Below are positions 6,438 through 14,606 of a DNA stretch of 26,720 nucleotides, in pieces. This stretch comes from SKLM01 sp964390305 (lineage in GTDB: Bacteria; Chloroflexota; Anaerolineae; B4-G1): NCBI GenBank assembly GCA_964390305.1, contig CAYMHT010000031.1:1-26720 (forward strand). The letters are read 5' to 3'. Within the stretch, counting starts at the first letter, position 1; every line of letters starts with the position of its first letter. A program made the translations under genes and the position numbers. The notes under the pieces were generated by a model. That model ran no database searches. It saw only the letters and a list, made by a program, of their open reading frames with translations, and was not told the DNA's origin.

Positions 6438-6791
6438 ATGCTGGAAGACGAGTATAGTGGCAAGATCGATGTGTCGCCGACGGCCATTGCCAGCGTTGTA
6501 AACGACGCGGTACTGTCGTGCTACGGTGTTGTCGGGACGGCGTCGAAGGACCTGGCAACAGGGATCGCCACAGCCCTCTCCACGGAACGAAAGCGCGGCG
6601 TTGAGGTGCGCGTCGAGGACGGGCGTATCGTTATTGATGTCTATGTCATCATTGAGTACGGAACGCGCATCGCTGCCGTGGCCCGCAGCGTGATGAATGT
6701 TGTGAAGTTTAGCGTAGAGCGAGCGCTTGGGGTCCCGGTCGCCGAGGTCAACGTACACGTCGACGGGTTGCGCGTCAGCAACGTCGACTGA
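6438..6791 (+). CDS. Asp23/Gls24 family protein (YloU-like)
   Basis: A 117-aa protein of the Asp23 (DUF322) family. The opening GKIDVSPTAIASVVNDAVLSCYGVVG and the central VEVRVEDGRIVIDVYVIIEYGTRIAAVA match the family, as does the ending with VPVAEVNVHVDGL. Family members are small alpha/beta proteins linked in Gram-positive bacteria to envelope homeostasis and, through neighbourhood, to fatty-acid metabolism. The ATG follows GAGGAGG with ideal spacing. It sits next to rpmB (divergent) and 51 nt before the FakA-like gene, the same surroundings as YloU in Bacillus. A second paralogue lies at 15387, before nusB. Confidence 0.93.
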   Translation: MLEDEYSGKIDVSPTAIASVVNDAVLSCYGVVGTASKDLATGIATALSTERKRGVEVRVEDGRIVIDVYVIIEYGTRIAAVARSVMNVVKFSVERALGVPVAEVNVHVDGLRVSNVD

Positions 6792-6842
6792 CCCTTGTCG
6801 AGCCTGTGCGCCGAGTCGCTTATCATTCCGAGGGAGAGAGGG

Positions 6843-8504
6843 TTGACCCCAGACGACAGGACATCAGACGCAACTCGTGACGATCCGCGCTACGTCGTTG
6901 ACGGTCAGGGGTTCAGGCGCCTTGTCAGAGCTGGCCTGGCCTGGCTCCAGCGCCACCAGGCTGCCATTAACGCTCTGAATGTATACCCCGTGCCAGATGG
7001 TGACACCGGGACCAATATGGTCCTCACCATGCGCTCGGCCTGGTCCGAGATTGAGGATTCCCCGGAGCGCAACGCGGGGCGAGTCGCCCGCCAGATGGCC
7101 CACGGGGCGCTGATGGGCGCACGAGGCAACTCCGGCGTCATCCTTTCCCAGATTTGGCGCGGCTTTGCCAGAAGTTTGGACGAAAAGGACGTCTTGCAGG
7201 CCGACGATCTGGCCGATGCTTGCCGGGAGGGGGCCACGACCGCCTATAAGGGGGTCGTCAGACCCGTCGAGGGAACTATTCTCACCGTTGCACAGGCCGT
7301 GGCCGACGCTGCTGATCGCGCTGCAGGGAGGACGGAAAACCTGGTAGCCGTCTTGGAGCGCATGGTGTTTGCTGCGCACGAGGCGGTCGTGCTGACACCC
7401 TCTCTTCTGCCCGTGCTGGAGGAGGCTGGCGTGGTCGATGCTGGGGGTCAGGGGCTTTTCATTATCCTGGAGGGGATGCTCCGTTACATGAGAGGTGAAG
7501 TGGTTGGGGAGGATGTGCGCTTGAGCGAGTCAGTCGAACTGTTGTCAGAGGAGCTCGGTGTCGCTGAGATTGGCTACGAGTATGACGTCCAGTTCCTCGT
7601 CGTGGGTGAGGACCTCGACGTAGATCGGATTCGGCAGCGGGTTGCCGAGATGGGGGATTGCCCTCTCGCCGTTGGAGATCCGACCACGGTCAAGGTGCAC
7701 GTCCACGTGTCCGATCCCGGCGTCCCGATCAGCTACGGCGCCAGCCTCGGCTCGCTCCGCGATGTGGTGGTGGAGGATATGCGGGCTCAGTATCAAGACT
7801 TCGTCGTCGATCGGGAACGAGCCTCCACTCGCCCCTCGCAGGCCACGGGCGACATCGGCGTCGTCGCCGTCGTCCCCGGCGACGGTCTGGCTCGCGTCTT
7901 TCAGAGCTTGGGTGTTGGCGCCGTCGTGCGCGGCGGTCAGACGATGAATCCGAGTACGAAGGAATTGCTGGAGGCCGTCGAGGACCTGCCGACTGATCAG
8001 GTAGTTGTGCTCCCTAACAACAGTAACGTCATCATGGCTGCAGAACAGAGCCGCGAGCTGAGTGATAAGGAGGTCGTCGTCGTCCCCACGCGCTTCGTGC
8101 CCCAGGGCATCGCGGCGTTGCTGGCCCTCAACTACCAGGCGGGCCTGGAGACCAACGTCAAGGCGATGGAACGGGCTATGGAAGATGTCGAGACCGGAGA
8201 GATTACCCTCGCTACGCGTTCGGCGACGGTCAACGGTGTGGAGGTCGCTGACGGAGAGGTTATCGGCCTTCACAACGGTCAGCTCACGGTAAGTGGTCAG
8301 AGCGTCGAGGACGTTGCCCGGGGACTGCTGACCGAGATGAACTCCAGCGATCGGGAGATTGTTACCCTCTACTACGGTGAGGATGTCGGCGAGGGGGAGG
8401 CGGAGGCACTGGCTGATCTGCTGCAGGAGGATTGGCCTGAGCAGGACATCGAGGTGATCCCGGGGGAACAGCCTCATTATCTCTACATCATCTCAGTAGA
8501 GTAG
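6843..8504 (+). CDS. DAK-phosphatase/fatty acid kinase A family protein (YloV/FakA-like)
   Basis: A 553-aa protein with an N-terminal DhaL-type nucleotide-binding domain and the FakA C-terminal region. In the family it phosphorylates a fatty acid presented by a DegV/FakB partner, feeding acyl-phosphate into lipid synthesis. The ATP/Mg site is seen as NVYPVPDGDTGTNM (about residues 46-59) and GARGNSGVILSQIWRG (about 92-107). A C-terminal part contains VVVEDMRAQYQDFV and the segment VVVLPNNSNVIMAAEQ. I chose TTG at 6843, preceded by a purine-rich GAGGGAGAGAGGG, over the TTG at 6795. The frame stays open upstream, so a start at 6795 (569 aa) cannot be excluded. The DegV partner is the next gene. 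Confidence 0.9.
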   Translation: MTPDDRTSDATRDDPRYVVDGQGFRRLVRAGLAWLQRHQAAINALNVYPVPDGDTGTNMVLTMRSAWSEIEDSPERNAGRVARQMAHGALMGARGNSGVILSQIWRGFARSLDEKDVLQADDLADACREGATTAYKGVVRPVEGTILTVAQAVADAADRAAGRTENLVAVLERMVFAAHEAVVLTPSLLPVLEEAGVVDAGGQGLFIILEGMLRYMRGEVVGEDVRLSESVELLSEELGVAEIGYEYDVQFLVVGEDLDVDRIRQRVAEMGDCPLAVGDPTTVKVHVHVSDPGVPISYGASLGSLRDVVVEDMRAQYQDFVVDRERASTRPSQATGDIGVVAVVPGDGLARVFQSLGVGAVVRGGQTMNPSTKELLEAVEDLPTDQVVVLPNNSNVIMAAEQSRELSDKEVVVVPTRFVPQGIAALLALNYQAGLETNVKAMERAMEDVETGEITLATRSATVNGVEVADGEVIGLHNGQLTVSGQSVEDVARGLLTEMNSSDREIVTLYYGEDVGEGEAEALADLLQEDWPEQDIEVIPGEQPHYLYIISVE

Positions 8505-8659
8505 AGCGCGGTCAAGTGTGACACCCAGTTTTCGGTTGCCTATCAGGAGGGATTGCAGCCAACAGATTGCGGCTCGTTTTTCTCGGCGGTCTTTGCTTGG
8601 GAATCTGTCTCCGATGCCTCATGGCTCCCTGCTGATCCTAGCGCTAGTTTGGAGGTCCC

Positions 8660-9544
8660 GTGTCCAAGGTCCACATCGTCACCGATAGCGCGCTGCGGTT
8701 TCCAGCCGCAGTGAGTGAGGGAGTTTCCGACGCAGAGGTTGCCGATCGGCTCGACATCACCGTCGTGCCTCTAACTGTGCGAATCGAAGGCGAGGATTTT
8801 AGGGACGGGATAGATCTTGACCACGAGGAGTTGCTGCTTCGGATGGCGGGCGAGCGCGTCCACCCTCGCATCGTCGGCCCCACAGCGCAGGACTTCCGCC
8901 GCGTTTACGGGCGGATCACACGCCGCACCGATCAGATCCTCTCGCTCCACTCCTCCGGCGGCCTAAGCCTCGTCACCCGCGAGGCCGAGCGGGCTACCCA
9001 GAGTTTCTTGGGGCGCTACGATATCGTGGTCATAGATTCAGAGACCTTCTCATTGGGCCTGGGGATTCTTGCCGAGGCGGGCGCCAGGCTGGCCGAGGAG
9101 TCGATGCCCCTCGGCGCGATTGTACGCCACATTCGAGGCATGATTCGACACATCTATATATCGCTTACCACCGATACCCTCGACTACCTGGAGCACGCTG
9201 GGCTCATCAGTGCGAGCCAGGCCATCCTTGGCACCATGCTCGATAATAAACCTTCCCTGGCAGTGGAAAGGGGTAGAATCATTCCTATGGAGAAAGTGAT
9301 CGGTCGCGACGAGGCCGTCGGGAAGCTGGCTGACTTCGCGAACGAGTTTCCGCACATCGAGAAGATGGCCATCCTGCAGAGTACGCCTTACGCGACCGGT
9401 GAGACGGAGATGCTGCGGGCTGACGTGGAGGTGACGGCACAGGACGGCGAGTTTCCCGCTTTACTCTACGGTCCTCTCTTGGCTTCCCATGTTGGGCCAG
9501 ATGCTCTCGGCATCCTCGTCTACGAGGGATACGGTGTTCATTAA
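8660..9544 (+). CDS. DegV family fatty-acid-binding protein (FakB-like)
   Basis: A 294-aa DegV-family protein, predicted to bind a fatty acid and present it to the FakA-like kinase encoded just upstream. It starts VHIVTDSALRFP, the standard DegV opening with the conserved 'TDS', and has IDSETFSLGLGILAEAGARLAEE and LEHAGLISASQAILGTMLDNKP, both typical. The usual 'SS-x-LSGTY' lipid-head-group segment reads LHSSGGLSLVTREA here, with one more Gly and no GTY, so the carboxylate site looks diverged. The GTG start has GGAGG 5 nt upstream. A 155-bp space separates it from the FakA-like gene, and recG begins 9 nt after its stop. Confidence 0.9.
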   Translation: MSKVHIVTDSALRFPAAVSEGVSDAEVADRLDITVVPLTVRIEGEDFRDGIDLDHEELLLRMAGERVHPRIVGPTAQDFRRVYGRITRRTDQILSLHSSGGLSLVTREAERATQSFLGRYDIVVIDSETFSLGLGILAEAGARLAEESMPLGAIVRHIRGMIRHIYISLTTDTLDYLEHAGLISASQAILGTMLDNKPSLAVERGRIIPMEKVIGRDEAVGKLADFANEFPHIEKMAILQSTPYATGETEMLRADVEVTAQDGEFPALLYGPLLASHVGPDALGILVYEGYGVH

Positions 9545-9553
9545 GGGCCGACT

Positions 9554-11968
9554 ATGACGACTCCCGTCAAGAAACTGACCAAGATCCTTCGCCTCGAGGC
9601 GGAGAAGCACAGGGATCAGGCCGTCGTCGGCGGGTTGGCGTCTTACGCTGACACGTGGACGGAAGAGGCACGGAGTGCCTTCGGACCGGAGGCTGCGGAT
9701 TGGATAGATGAGATCGCAGAGCGCTTACGCACCTACAGCGATCTCCCCGCCATCCCCGCGCGGCGGAAAGCTTTGACTACCCTGCGCGACATCGTACAGC
9801 GCGGGCCAGCTCCGACCGATCCTTCCGGTCCTCCGCCCCAGAAACGGCGGCCGAAGCCTTCCAAGAAGCCCTCAAAGCCGGAAAGGCCTGCTGTGGAACA
9901 GCCCGACCTCGATTCGCCGGTTGCGGTTGTGCGCGGCATTGGCCCCAAGCGCTCCGAGAGGCTGGCGCGCCTGGGCGTTCATACGCTTCGCGATCTCCTT
10001 TACTTCCTCCCCCGCCGCTATGACGACTACTCACACCTTCTGCCCATCAATCGCCTCGAGCTTGGGCAAGAGATGACCATCATCGGCACCGTAAAGAAGG
10101 CCTACACCCGCAAGACCCGCCGGGGAGGGACGATCTTCAAAGCTGTGCTCGCGGACGGCACGGGCTCTGTTGAGGTGACCTGGTTCAACCAGGATTATCT
10201 GGCCAACACCATCAAGCCTGGTCACCAGATCGTGGTCAGCGGTGAGGTGGATCAGTACCTGGGCCGGCTCTGTTTCACGTCTCCAGAGTGGGAGCCTCTC
10301 AGGGAGGAGCTACTGCACACGAAACGCATCGTCCCTGTCTACCCCCTGACCGAGGGCCTCCAGGCCAAGTCTTTGCGCCGTCTCATGAAACGAGTCGTGA
10401 CCTACTGGTCGAGGCTCCTGCCCGACTACCTTCCAGCCTCCGTCGTCCAGGCTGAGGGGCTCCTTGATCTTGAGACCGCGATCCGCCAGGCGCACTTCCC
10501 AAACAGCCAGGAGCTTTTGCGGCGGGCTCGCCAGCGTCTTGCCTTTGACGAGCTCTTCGTGCTCCAGGTTGCCCTTCTCAGGCAGCGCCACCAATGGCGC
10601 TCACAGCCTGGCCAGCCAATCCCGGTCCGCGAGGACGTGCTAAAGGCCTTCGTCGGCCATCTCCCATACGAGCTGACCCAGGCCCAGCAGCGGGCCTTGG
10701 CACAGATTGTCAACGATCTGCGCTCGGACGAGCCCATGACGCGCCTTCTCCAGGGTGACGTAGGATCCGGCAAGACCGTCGTGGCCACCGCAGCGATGGC
10801 CCTGACCGCGTCCGCGGGCGCTCAGGCGGCCCTCATGGCCCCGACCCAGATCCTGGCGGAGCAACACTACGGAACCGTTAGCCGTCTCATCAACGGGACC
10901 GTCGACCCTGACCTCGGGGTCCGCCTGCTCACCGGGAGCGTGACCGGGGAGGAGCGGGAGGAAATCTATGCCGGGCTCGAGTCTGGGGCCGTTCGGGTCG
11001 TCGTCGGCACCCACGCCCTCATCCAGGAGAGCGTAGCTTTCGACCAGTTGGCCCTCGCCGTGGTCGATGAGCAGCATCGTTTCGGCGTGGAGCAGCGCGG
11101 CGCGCTCAGGCAGAAGGGATACAACCCCCACCTGCTGGTGATGACCGCCACGCCGATCCCCCGTTCGCTCCAGCTGACCGTCTGGGGACATCTCGACGTC
11201 TCCGTTATCGATGAGATGCCGCCAGGACGGAAGCCGATCATCACTCGTGTGATCCTGCCCACCGAACGGGAACGAGCCTACGCCTTCGTCCGCAGCCAGA
11301 TCGAGAAGGGTCGGCAGGCCTTCATCATCTGCCCGCTAGTCGAGGAGTCGGACAAGCTCGAGGCGAAGGCCGCTGTGGAGGAATATGAGCGTCTCCAGAA
11401 GGATATCTTCCCCGACCTCAAGTTGGGACTCTTGCACGGGCGGATGACCGGTGACGAGAAGGAGTCCACGATGGCTCGTTTCGCCCGAGGAGACATGGAC
11501 GTCTTGGTCGCCACGTCCGTCGTCGAGGTCGGGATCGATGTGCCCAATGCCGCCGTGATGCTCATCGAGGGCGCCGAACGCTTTGGGCTGGCGCAGCTCC
11601 ACCAGTTCCGCGGCCGGGTCGGTCGTGGCGAGCACCCGTCTTATTGCCTTCTGATCTCCGACTCGTCCTCGGAGGAGGCTCAGGAGCGTCTGAAAGCTGT
11701 GGAGGCGACCAACGACGGCTTCGTCTTGGCACGCAAAGATCTGGAGATGCGTGGGCCCGGCGAGTTCCTCGGTACGCGTCAATCCGGCTTCTCGGAGGCC
11801 GTTCTCTCCTTTGAGTTAGCGAGAATCGCCGATTTGAGGCTCGTTGAACGTGCCCGCGAGGCCGCTCGCCGCTTCTTCGAGACCGACCCGCGACTTGACG
11901 ATCCGGCCCACCGTCTGCTGGCTCGTCGCGTCGATCGGATCCTACAACAGGGAGGGCAGATCAGTTGA
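9554..11968 (+). CDS. recG: ATP-dependent DNA helicase RecG
   Basis: An 804-aa superfamily 2 helicase that reverses stalled replication forks and branch-migrates Holliday junctions. An Ala/Lys/Pro-rich linker (about 85-115) leads to VRGIGPKRSERLARLGVHTL and the wedge/OB domain (about 125-260, LLYFLPRRYDDYS). The motor has Walker A GDVGSGKT at 401-408, motif II DEQH at 505-508, motif III TATPIPR at 531-537 and motif VI QFRGRVGRG at 684-692; the closing region contains the characteristic 'LEMRGPGEFLGTRQSG'. It is about 110 residues longer than the E. coli protein because of the N-terminal extension, as in Thermotoga-type RecG. The upstream ribosome-binding site is weak. The stop overlaps the coaD TTG as TTGA. 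Confidence 0.97.
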   Translation: MTTPVKKLTKILRLEAEKHRDQAVVGGLASYADTWTEEARSAFGPEAADWIDEIAERLRTYSDLPAIPARRKALTTLRDIVQRGPAPTDPSGPPPQKRRPKPSKKPSKPERPAVEQPDLDSPVAVVRGIGPKRSERLARLGVHTLRDLLYFLPRRYDDYSHLLPINRLELGQEMTIIGTVKKAYTRKTRRGGTIFKAVLADGTGSVEVTWFNQDYLANTIKPGHQIVVSGEVDQYLGRLCFTSPEWEPLREELLHTKRIVPVYPLTEGLQAKSLRRLMKRVVTYWSRLLPDYLPASVVQAEGLLDLETAIRQAHFPNSQELLRRARQRLAFDELFVLQVALLRQRHQWRSQPGQPIPVREDVLKAFVGHLPYELTQAQQRALAQIVNDLRSDEPMTRLLQGDVGSGKTVVATAAMALTASAGAQAALMAPTQILAEQHYGTVSRLINGTVDPDLGVRLLTGSVTGEEREEIYAGLESGAVRVVVGTHALIQESVAFDQLALAVVDEQHRFGVEQRGALRQKGYNPHLLVMTATPIPRSLQLTVWGHLDVSVIDEMPPGRKPIITRVILPTERERAYAFVRSQIEKGRQAFIICPLVEESDKLEAKAAVEEYERLQKDIFPDLKLGLLHGRMTGDEKESTMARFARGDMDVLVATSVVEVGIDVPNAAVMLIEGAERFGLAQLHQFRGRVGRGEHPSYCLLISDSSSEEAQERLKAVEATNDGFVLARKDLEMRGPGEFLGTRQSGFSEAVLSFELARIADLRLVERAREAARRFFETDPRLDDPAHRLLARRVDRILQQGGQIS

Positions 11969-12492
11969 TCCGCACCGCGCTTTACCCAGGGACGTTTGAT
12001 CCTATTCATTTCGGCCACGTCGACATTGCGACGCGAGCCTCCAACATCTTCGACAACTTGGTGGTCGCGGTCTACGATCGCCCGGCCAAGAGCCTGATGT
12101 TCACGGTCGAGGAGCGAGTTGCCCTGGCCCGCGAGGCGCTGGAGGAGTTGCCCAACGTGCGCGTGGCGCCGTACGGCGGCCTCACGGTCGAGTTCGCGCG
12201 CGAGGTCGGCGCTCAAGCCATTGTGCGGGGCTTGAGGGCTATCTCTGACTTCGAGCTGGAGTATCAGATGGCGCTGACCAACCGTCAGCTCGCGCCCGAG
12301 GTGGAGTTTGTCTGTCTCATGACGCGCCAGGCGCATGCATTCATCAGCTCCAGCATCGTGAAGGAGGTCGCGCTGCTTTCCGGTGAGGTGGAGGGCATGG
12401 TGCCGGCCCACGTTGCCCGCGCACTGGCGGCGAAGCGCCGCGAGCTGGAGGAGAACCACGAACCCGTGCCGGTCGTTTCGCTGCGTGACTAG
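11965..12492 (+). CDS. coaD: Phosphopantetheine adenylyltransferase
   Basis: A 175-aa cytosolic enzyme that transfers AMP from ATP to 4'-phosphopantetheine, the penultimate step of coenzyme A synthesis. The nucleotidyltransferase motif YPGTFDPIHFGHVD (residues 7-20, His18) is intact, followed by the basic stretch DRPAKS, the conserved VRGLRAISDFELEYQMA, and the adenine/phosphate-binding ISSSIVKE. It is about 15 residues longer than usual, with an acidic C-terminal tail. The TTG start overlaps the recG stop (TTGA) and has GGAGGG at 11951-11956, 8 nt upstream; no better start exists, since YPGTFDP must lie near the N-terminus. Confidence 0.96.
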   Translation: MIRTALYPGTFDPIHFGHVDIATRASNIFDNLVVAVYDRPAKSLMFTVEERVALAREALEELPNVRVAPYGGLTVEFAREVGAQAIVRGLRAISDFELEYQMALTNRQLAPEVEFVCLMTRQAHAFISSSIVKEVALLSGEVEGMVPAHVARALAAKRRELEENHEPVPVVSLRD

Positions 12493-12507
12493 AGAACGGA
12501 GGCGACG

Positions 12508-13062
12508 ATGGACATCCTGCACCTTATAGACCGCCTGGAGGAGATCGTCAGAGAGAGCAGACGCATCCCTTTCAGCGATCTGCGGCTCGTGGACGAGCGG
12601 CGCCTCTGGCCTCTGCTCGATCAGATGCGCATCTCCGTCCCCGACGAGATGCGGCGCGCTGAGCGCGTCATACGCGAAAAGGAGCGCACGAAGGCCCAGG
12701 CCACCGAGGAAGCCGAGCGCATCGTCGAGTTGGCCCGGCAGGAGGCCGCCGAGCTCGCGGCTGATCACACCATTGCGCAGGCCGCGGAGAAGGAGGCCAG
12801 GGTCATCCGCGAACAAGCGAAGCAGGAGGCACGACAGATCATCGCCGGGGCCGACGAGTATGCCTTCGACGTCCTCTGCGACCTGGAGCAGGAGCTCAAG
12901 CGGGCTCTCACCGTGATCGAGAACGGGATTCGGGCCGTCGAAGCGCGGCGAACGGATCAGGAGGCGACCCCGGTCCCCGAGTCCACCACCACCCAGGCCG
13001 CCTCCCGGTCGAGGGACGGCGAGCACCAAGACTCGCCGGAGGGCGGGGCGGCGGAACCTTGA
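12508..13062 (+). CDS. DivIVA/ATP-synthase-b-like coiled-coil protein
   Basis: A 184-aa soluble protein, mostly one long charged helix. It opens MDILHLIDRLEEIVRESRRIPFSDLRLVDE, followed by a coiled coil from about 55 to 145 very rich in Glu, Arg, Ala and Gln (RVIREKERTKAQATEEAERI). It ends in a disordered Thr/Ser/Pro/Glu tail. Proteins with this opening and coiled coil occur near coaD and rpmF in Firmicutes and Chloroflexota and are usually annotated only as ATPase-like or hypothetical; the function is unknown. It starts 15 nt after coaD, with GGAGGCGACG before the ATG. The stop codon TGA (13060-13062) lies inside the rpmF promoter -35 element. Confidence 0.8.
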   Translation: MDILHLIDRLEEIVRESRRIPFSDLRLVDERRLWPLLDQMRISVPDEMRRAERVIREKERTKAQATEEAERIVELARQEAAELAADHTIAQAAEKEARVIREQAKQEARQIIAGADEYAFDVLCDLEQELKRALTVIENGIRAVEARRTDQEATPVPESTTTQAASRSRDGEHQDSPEGGAAEP

Positions 13063-13087
13063 CACCTTTGTCGCTCCCCTCTATAAT
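13059..13087 (+). promoter_or_regulatory. Perfect-consensus sigma-A promoter for rpmF
   Basis: TTGACA (13059-13064), a 17-bp spacer, and TATAAT (13082-13087): both hexamers and the spacing match consensus exactly. The -35 element contains the stop codon of the preceding gene. Transcription from about 13094 gives a leader of about 124 nt before rpmF. This is the strongest promoter by sequence in the window. Confidence 0.92.
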
Positions 13088-13217
13088 ACAGCGCGCAGGA
13101 ACCTGATTAGGAAGAGGCGGCAGCCGACCGTTCCCCTCGACCGTGGTGCGATTTATGTCCAGGCTTTGTGTGGGAGAAGGCGGGGTGCCGGCATTTGCAG
13201 AGGAGAATGGATAGACC

Positions 13218-13403
13218 ATGGGTGCTGTCCCAAAAGTCAGAATCTCAAAATCTCGAGGTCGCAAGCGCAGTAGCCAGTGGAAGATTAAGTCGATGAACCT
13301 CATTACATGCGAGTGGTGCGGGGCGCCCAAGCGACCCCATCACGTCTGCATGAACTGCGGTACCTACCGCGGCGAGCAGGTTATCGAAATCGAGGAGGAG
13401 TAG
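13218..13403 (+). CDS. rpmF: 50S ribosomal protein L32 (bL32)
   Basis: A 61-aa ribosomal protein with the L32 start AVPKVRISKSRGRKRSSQWK and a zinc finger made of CEWC (residues 32-35 region) and CMNC, spaced as in C+ L32. The family normally starts MAVPK; here one extra Gly gives MGAVPK. AGGAGA precedes the ATG at 13218, about 12 nt upstream. It is driven by the consensus promoter just upstream and is followed by 152 bp before fabD. In many bacteria rpmF sits next to plsX and the fab genes; here fabD follows directly. Confidence 0.95.
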   Translation: MGAVPKVRISKSRGRKRSSQWKIKSMNLITCEWCGAPKRPHHVCMNCGTYRGEQVIEIEEE

Positions 13404-13555
13404 GTCCCGCCGATTGCGCGTGACCAAGTTGTCTGCCAGGCTTGGCCGTGGGCAGGGTCTCTACGCTCACTCAGGTTTTAGTCTGATTCTACGTCGAGAA
13501 TACCGTAACGTTCTTATGTCTCGGATGCGGTCTTAACAGTCTAGAGGGGGAGCCA

Positions 13556-14491
13556 TTGGCACCTGAGAGCGCATTGGCACCGGCATGCGCCTACCTCTTT
13601 CCCGGACAAGGCTCTCAATACGTGGGCATGGGGCGCCGCCTGTACGAGGAGTTTCCCGTCGCCCGCGACGTATTCGCCCAGGCTGACGATATCCTGGGCG
13701 TTCCTTTGTCCAGGCTTTGCTTCGAGGGACCGACGGACCTCCTGGATGATACGGTGAATACCCAGCCCGCCATCCTGACCACGAGCGTGGCTGCACTTCG
13801 GGTCGTGGATCACCGAAGCGCCGGGCGGCCTGCCTACGTCGCGGGCCACAGCATGGGGGAGTTCAGCGCCCTCGTCGCGGCCGAAGCCGTCGCCTTTGAC
13901 GACGCGCTCAGGTTGGTGCGCCGGCGTGGAGAGCTGATGAAGCGCTCCGGCGAGCGGAATCCGGGAGGCATGGCCGCCGTCCTCGGCCTGGGGCGCGAAT
14001 CGTTGGAGCAGGCCTGTGCCGCTGCCCGTGAGCATACGGGTGCTTACGTCGGCGTGGCGAACGACAACTGCCCGGGGCAGATCGTCATCTCCGGTGCGAC
14101 GGAGGCCCTGGAGCGCGCGATCGAGTTCGCCGCGGCGCGTGGCGCGAAGCGCGCCGTTCGCCTGCCTATCAGCATTGCGGCTCACTCCCCCTTCATGACC
14201 ACCGCCGCCGCCGCGTTCAGGGACCATCTCGACAACGTACCGCTCCGCAAACCACGTATCCCCATCGTCGCCAACGCCACCGCTTCCCCGCTGACCGAGC
14301 CCGCTGCCGTCCGCGACGCCTTGGGCCGGCAGCTGACGTCACCCGTCCGTTGGACTGAGTCGGTAGAGTGGATGACTGCACGAGGCGTAGGTCGGTTTGT
14401 TGAGGTCGGGCCCAAGAAGGTCCTCGTCGGCCTTGTCCGCCGTATCGACCGTTCCGTGGAGGCAATTTCCACCGCCGATCTACTGACCTGA
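13556..14491 (+). CDS. fabD: Malonyl-CoA:ACP transacylase
   Basis: A 311-aa cytosolic enzyme that loads malonyl groups from malonyl-CoA onto acyl carrier protein for type II fatty-acid synthesis. It has LFPGQGSQYVGMG at about 14-26, the nucleophile elbow GHSMGE with Ser99, the conserved Arg in VRRRGELM, and His210 in SIAAHSPFM. These are the Ser/His/Arg set of the family and the length is normal. The TTG start at 13556 follows GAGGGGGAG at close to ideal spacing; no in-frame ATG lies nearby. The next gene, fabG, starts 115 nt later. ACP and ketoacyl synthase genes are not in the window. Confidence 0.96.
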   Translation: MAPESALAPACAYLFPGQGSQYVGMGRRLYEEFPVARDVFAQADDILGVPLSRLCFEGPTDLLDDTVNTQPAILTTSVAALRVVDHRSAGRPAYVAGHSMGEFSALVAAEAVAFDDALRLVRRRGELMKRSGERNPGGMAAVLGLGRESLEQACAAAREHTGAYVGVANDNCPGQIVISGATEALERAIEFAAARGAKRAVRLPISIAAHSPFMTTAAAAFRDHLDNVPLRKPRIPIVANATASPLTEPAAVRDALGRQLTSPVRWTESVEWMTARGVGRFVEVGPKKVLVGLVRRIDRSVEAISTADLLT

Positions 14492-14606
14492 GCGGTCCGC
14501 CGGACCTGCTGCTCTTCTCTGGGAGGTCGTCTTCTCGATCTCGGCTATCCGCCGCTCCATCAGCCCATTGGCTGCTGGAACTGGCCGCTACAATATGGAG
14601 GCCTCA

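Noticed and set aside
8550..8585. AGCC/GGCT hairpin with TTTTT after the FakA-like gene as a terminator
   Set aside because: The stem is only 4-5 bp with a long loop; too weak to call.
13480..13500. ATTCT/AGAAT inverted repeat before fabD as a FapR-like operator
   Set aside because: Only 5 bp per arm and not matching a recognised operator; expected by chance at this length.
14579..14600. TACAAT just upstream of the fabG ribosome-binding site, possibly a fabG promoter
   Set aside because: The only -35-like hexamer (TTGGCT) is at 15-bp spacing, and transcription would begin inside the ribosome-binding site.
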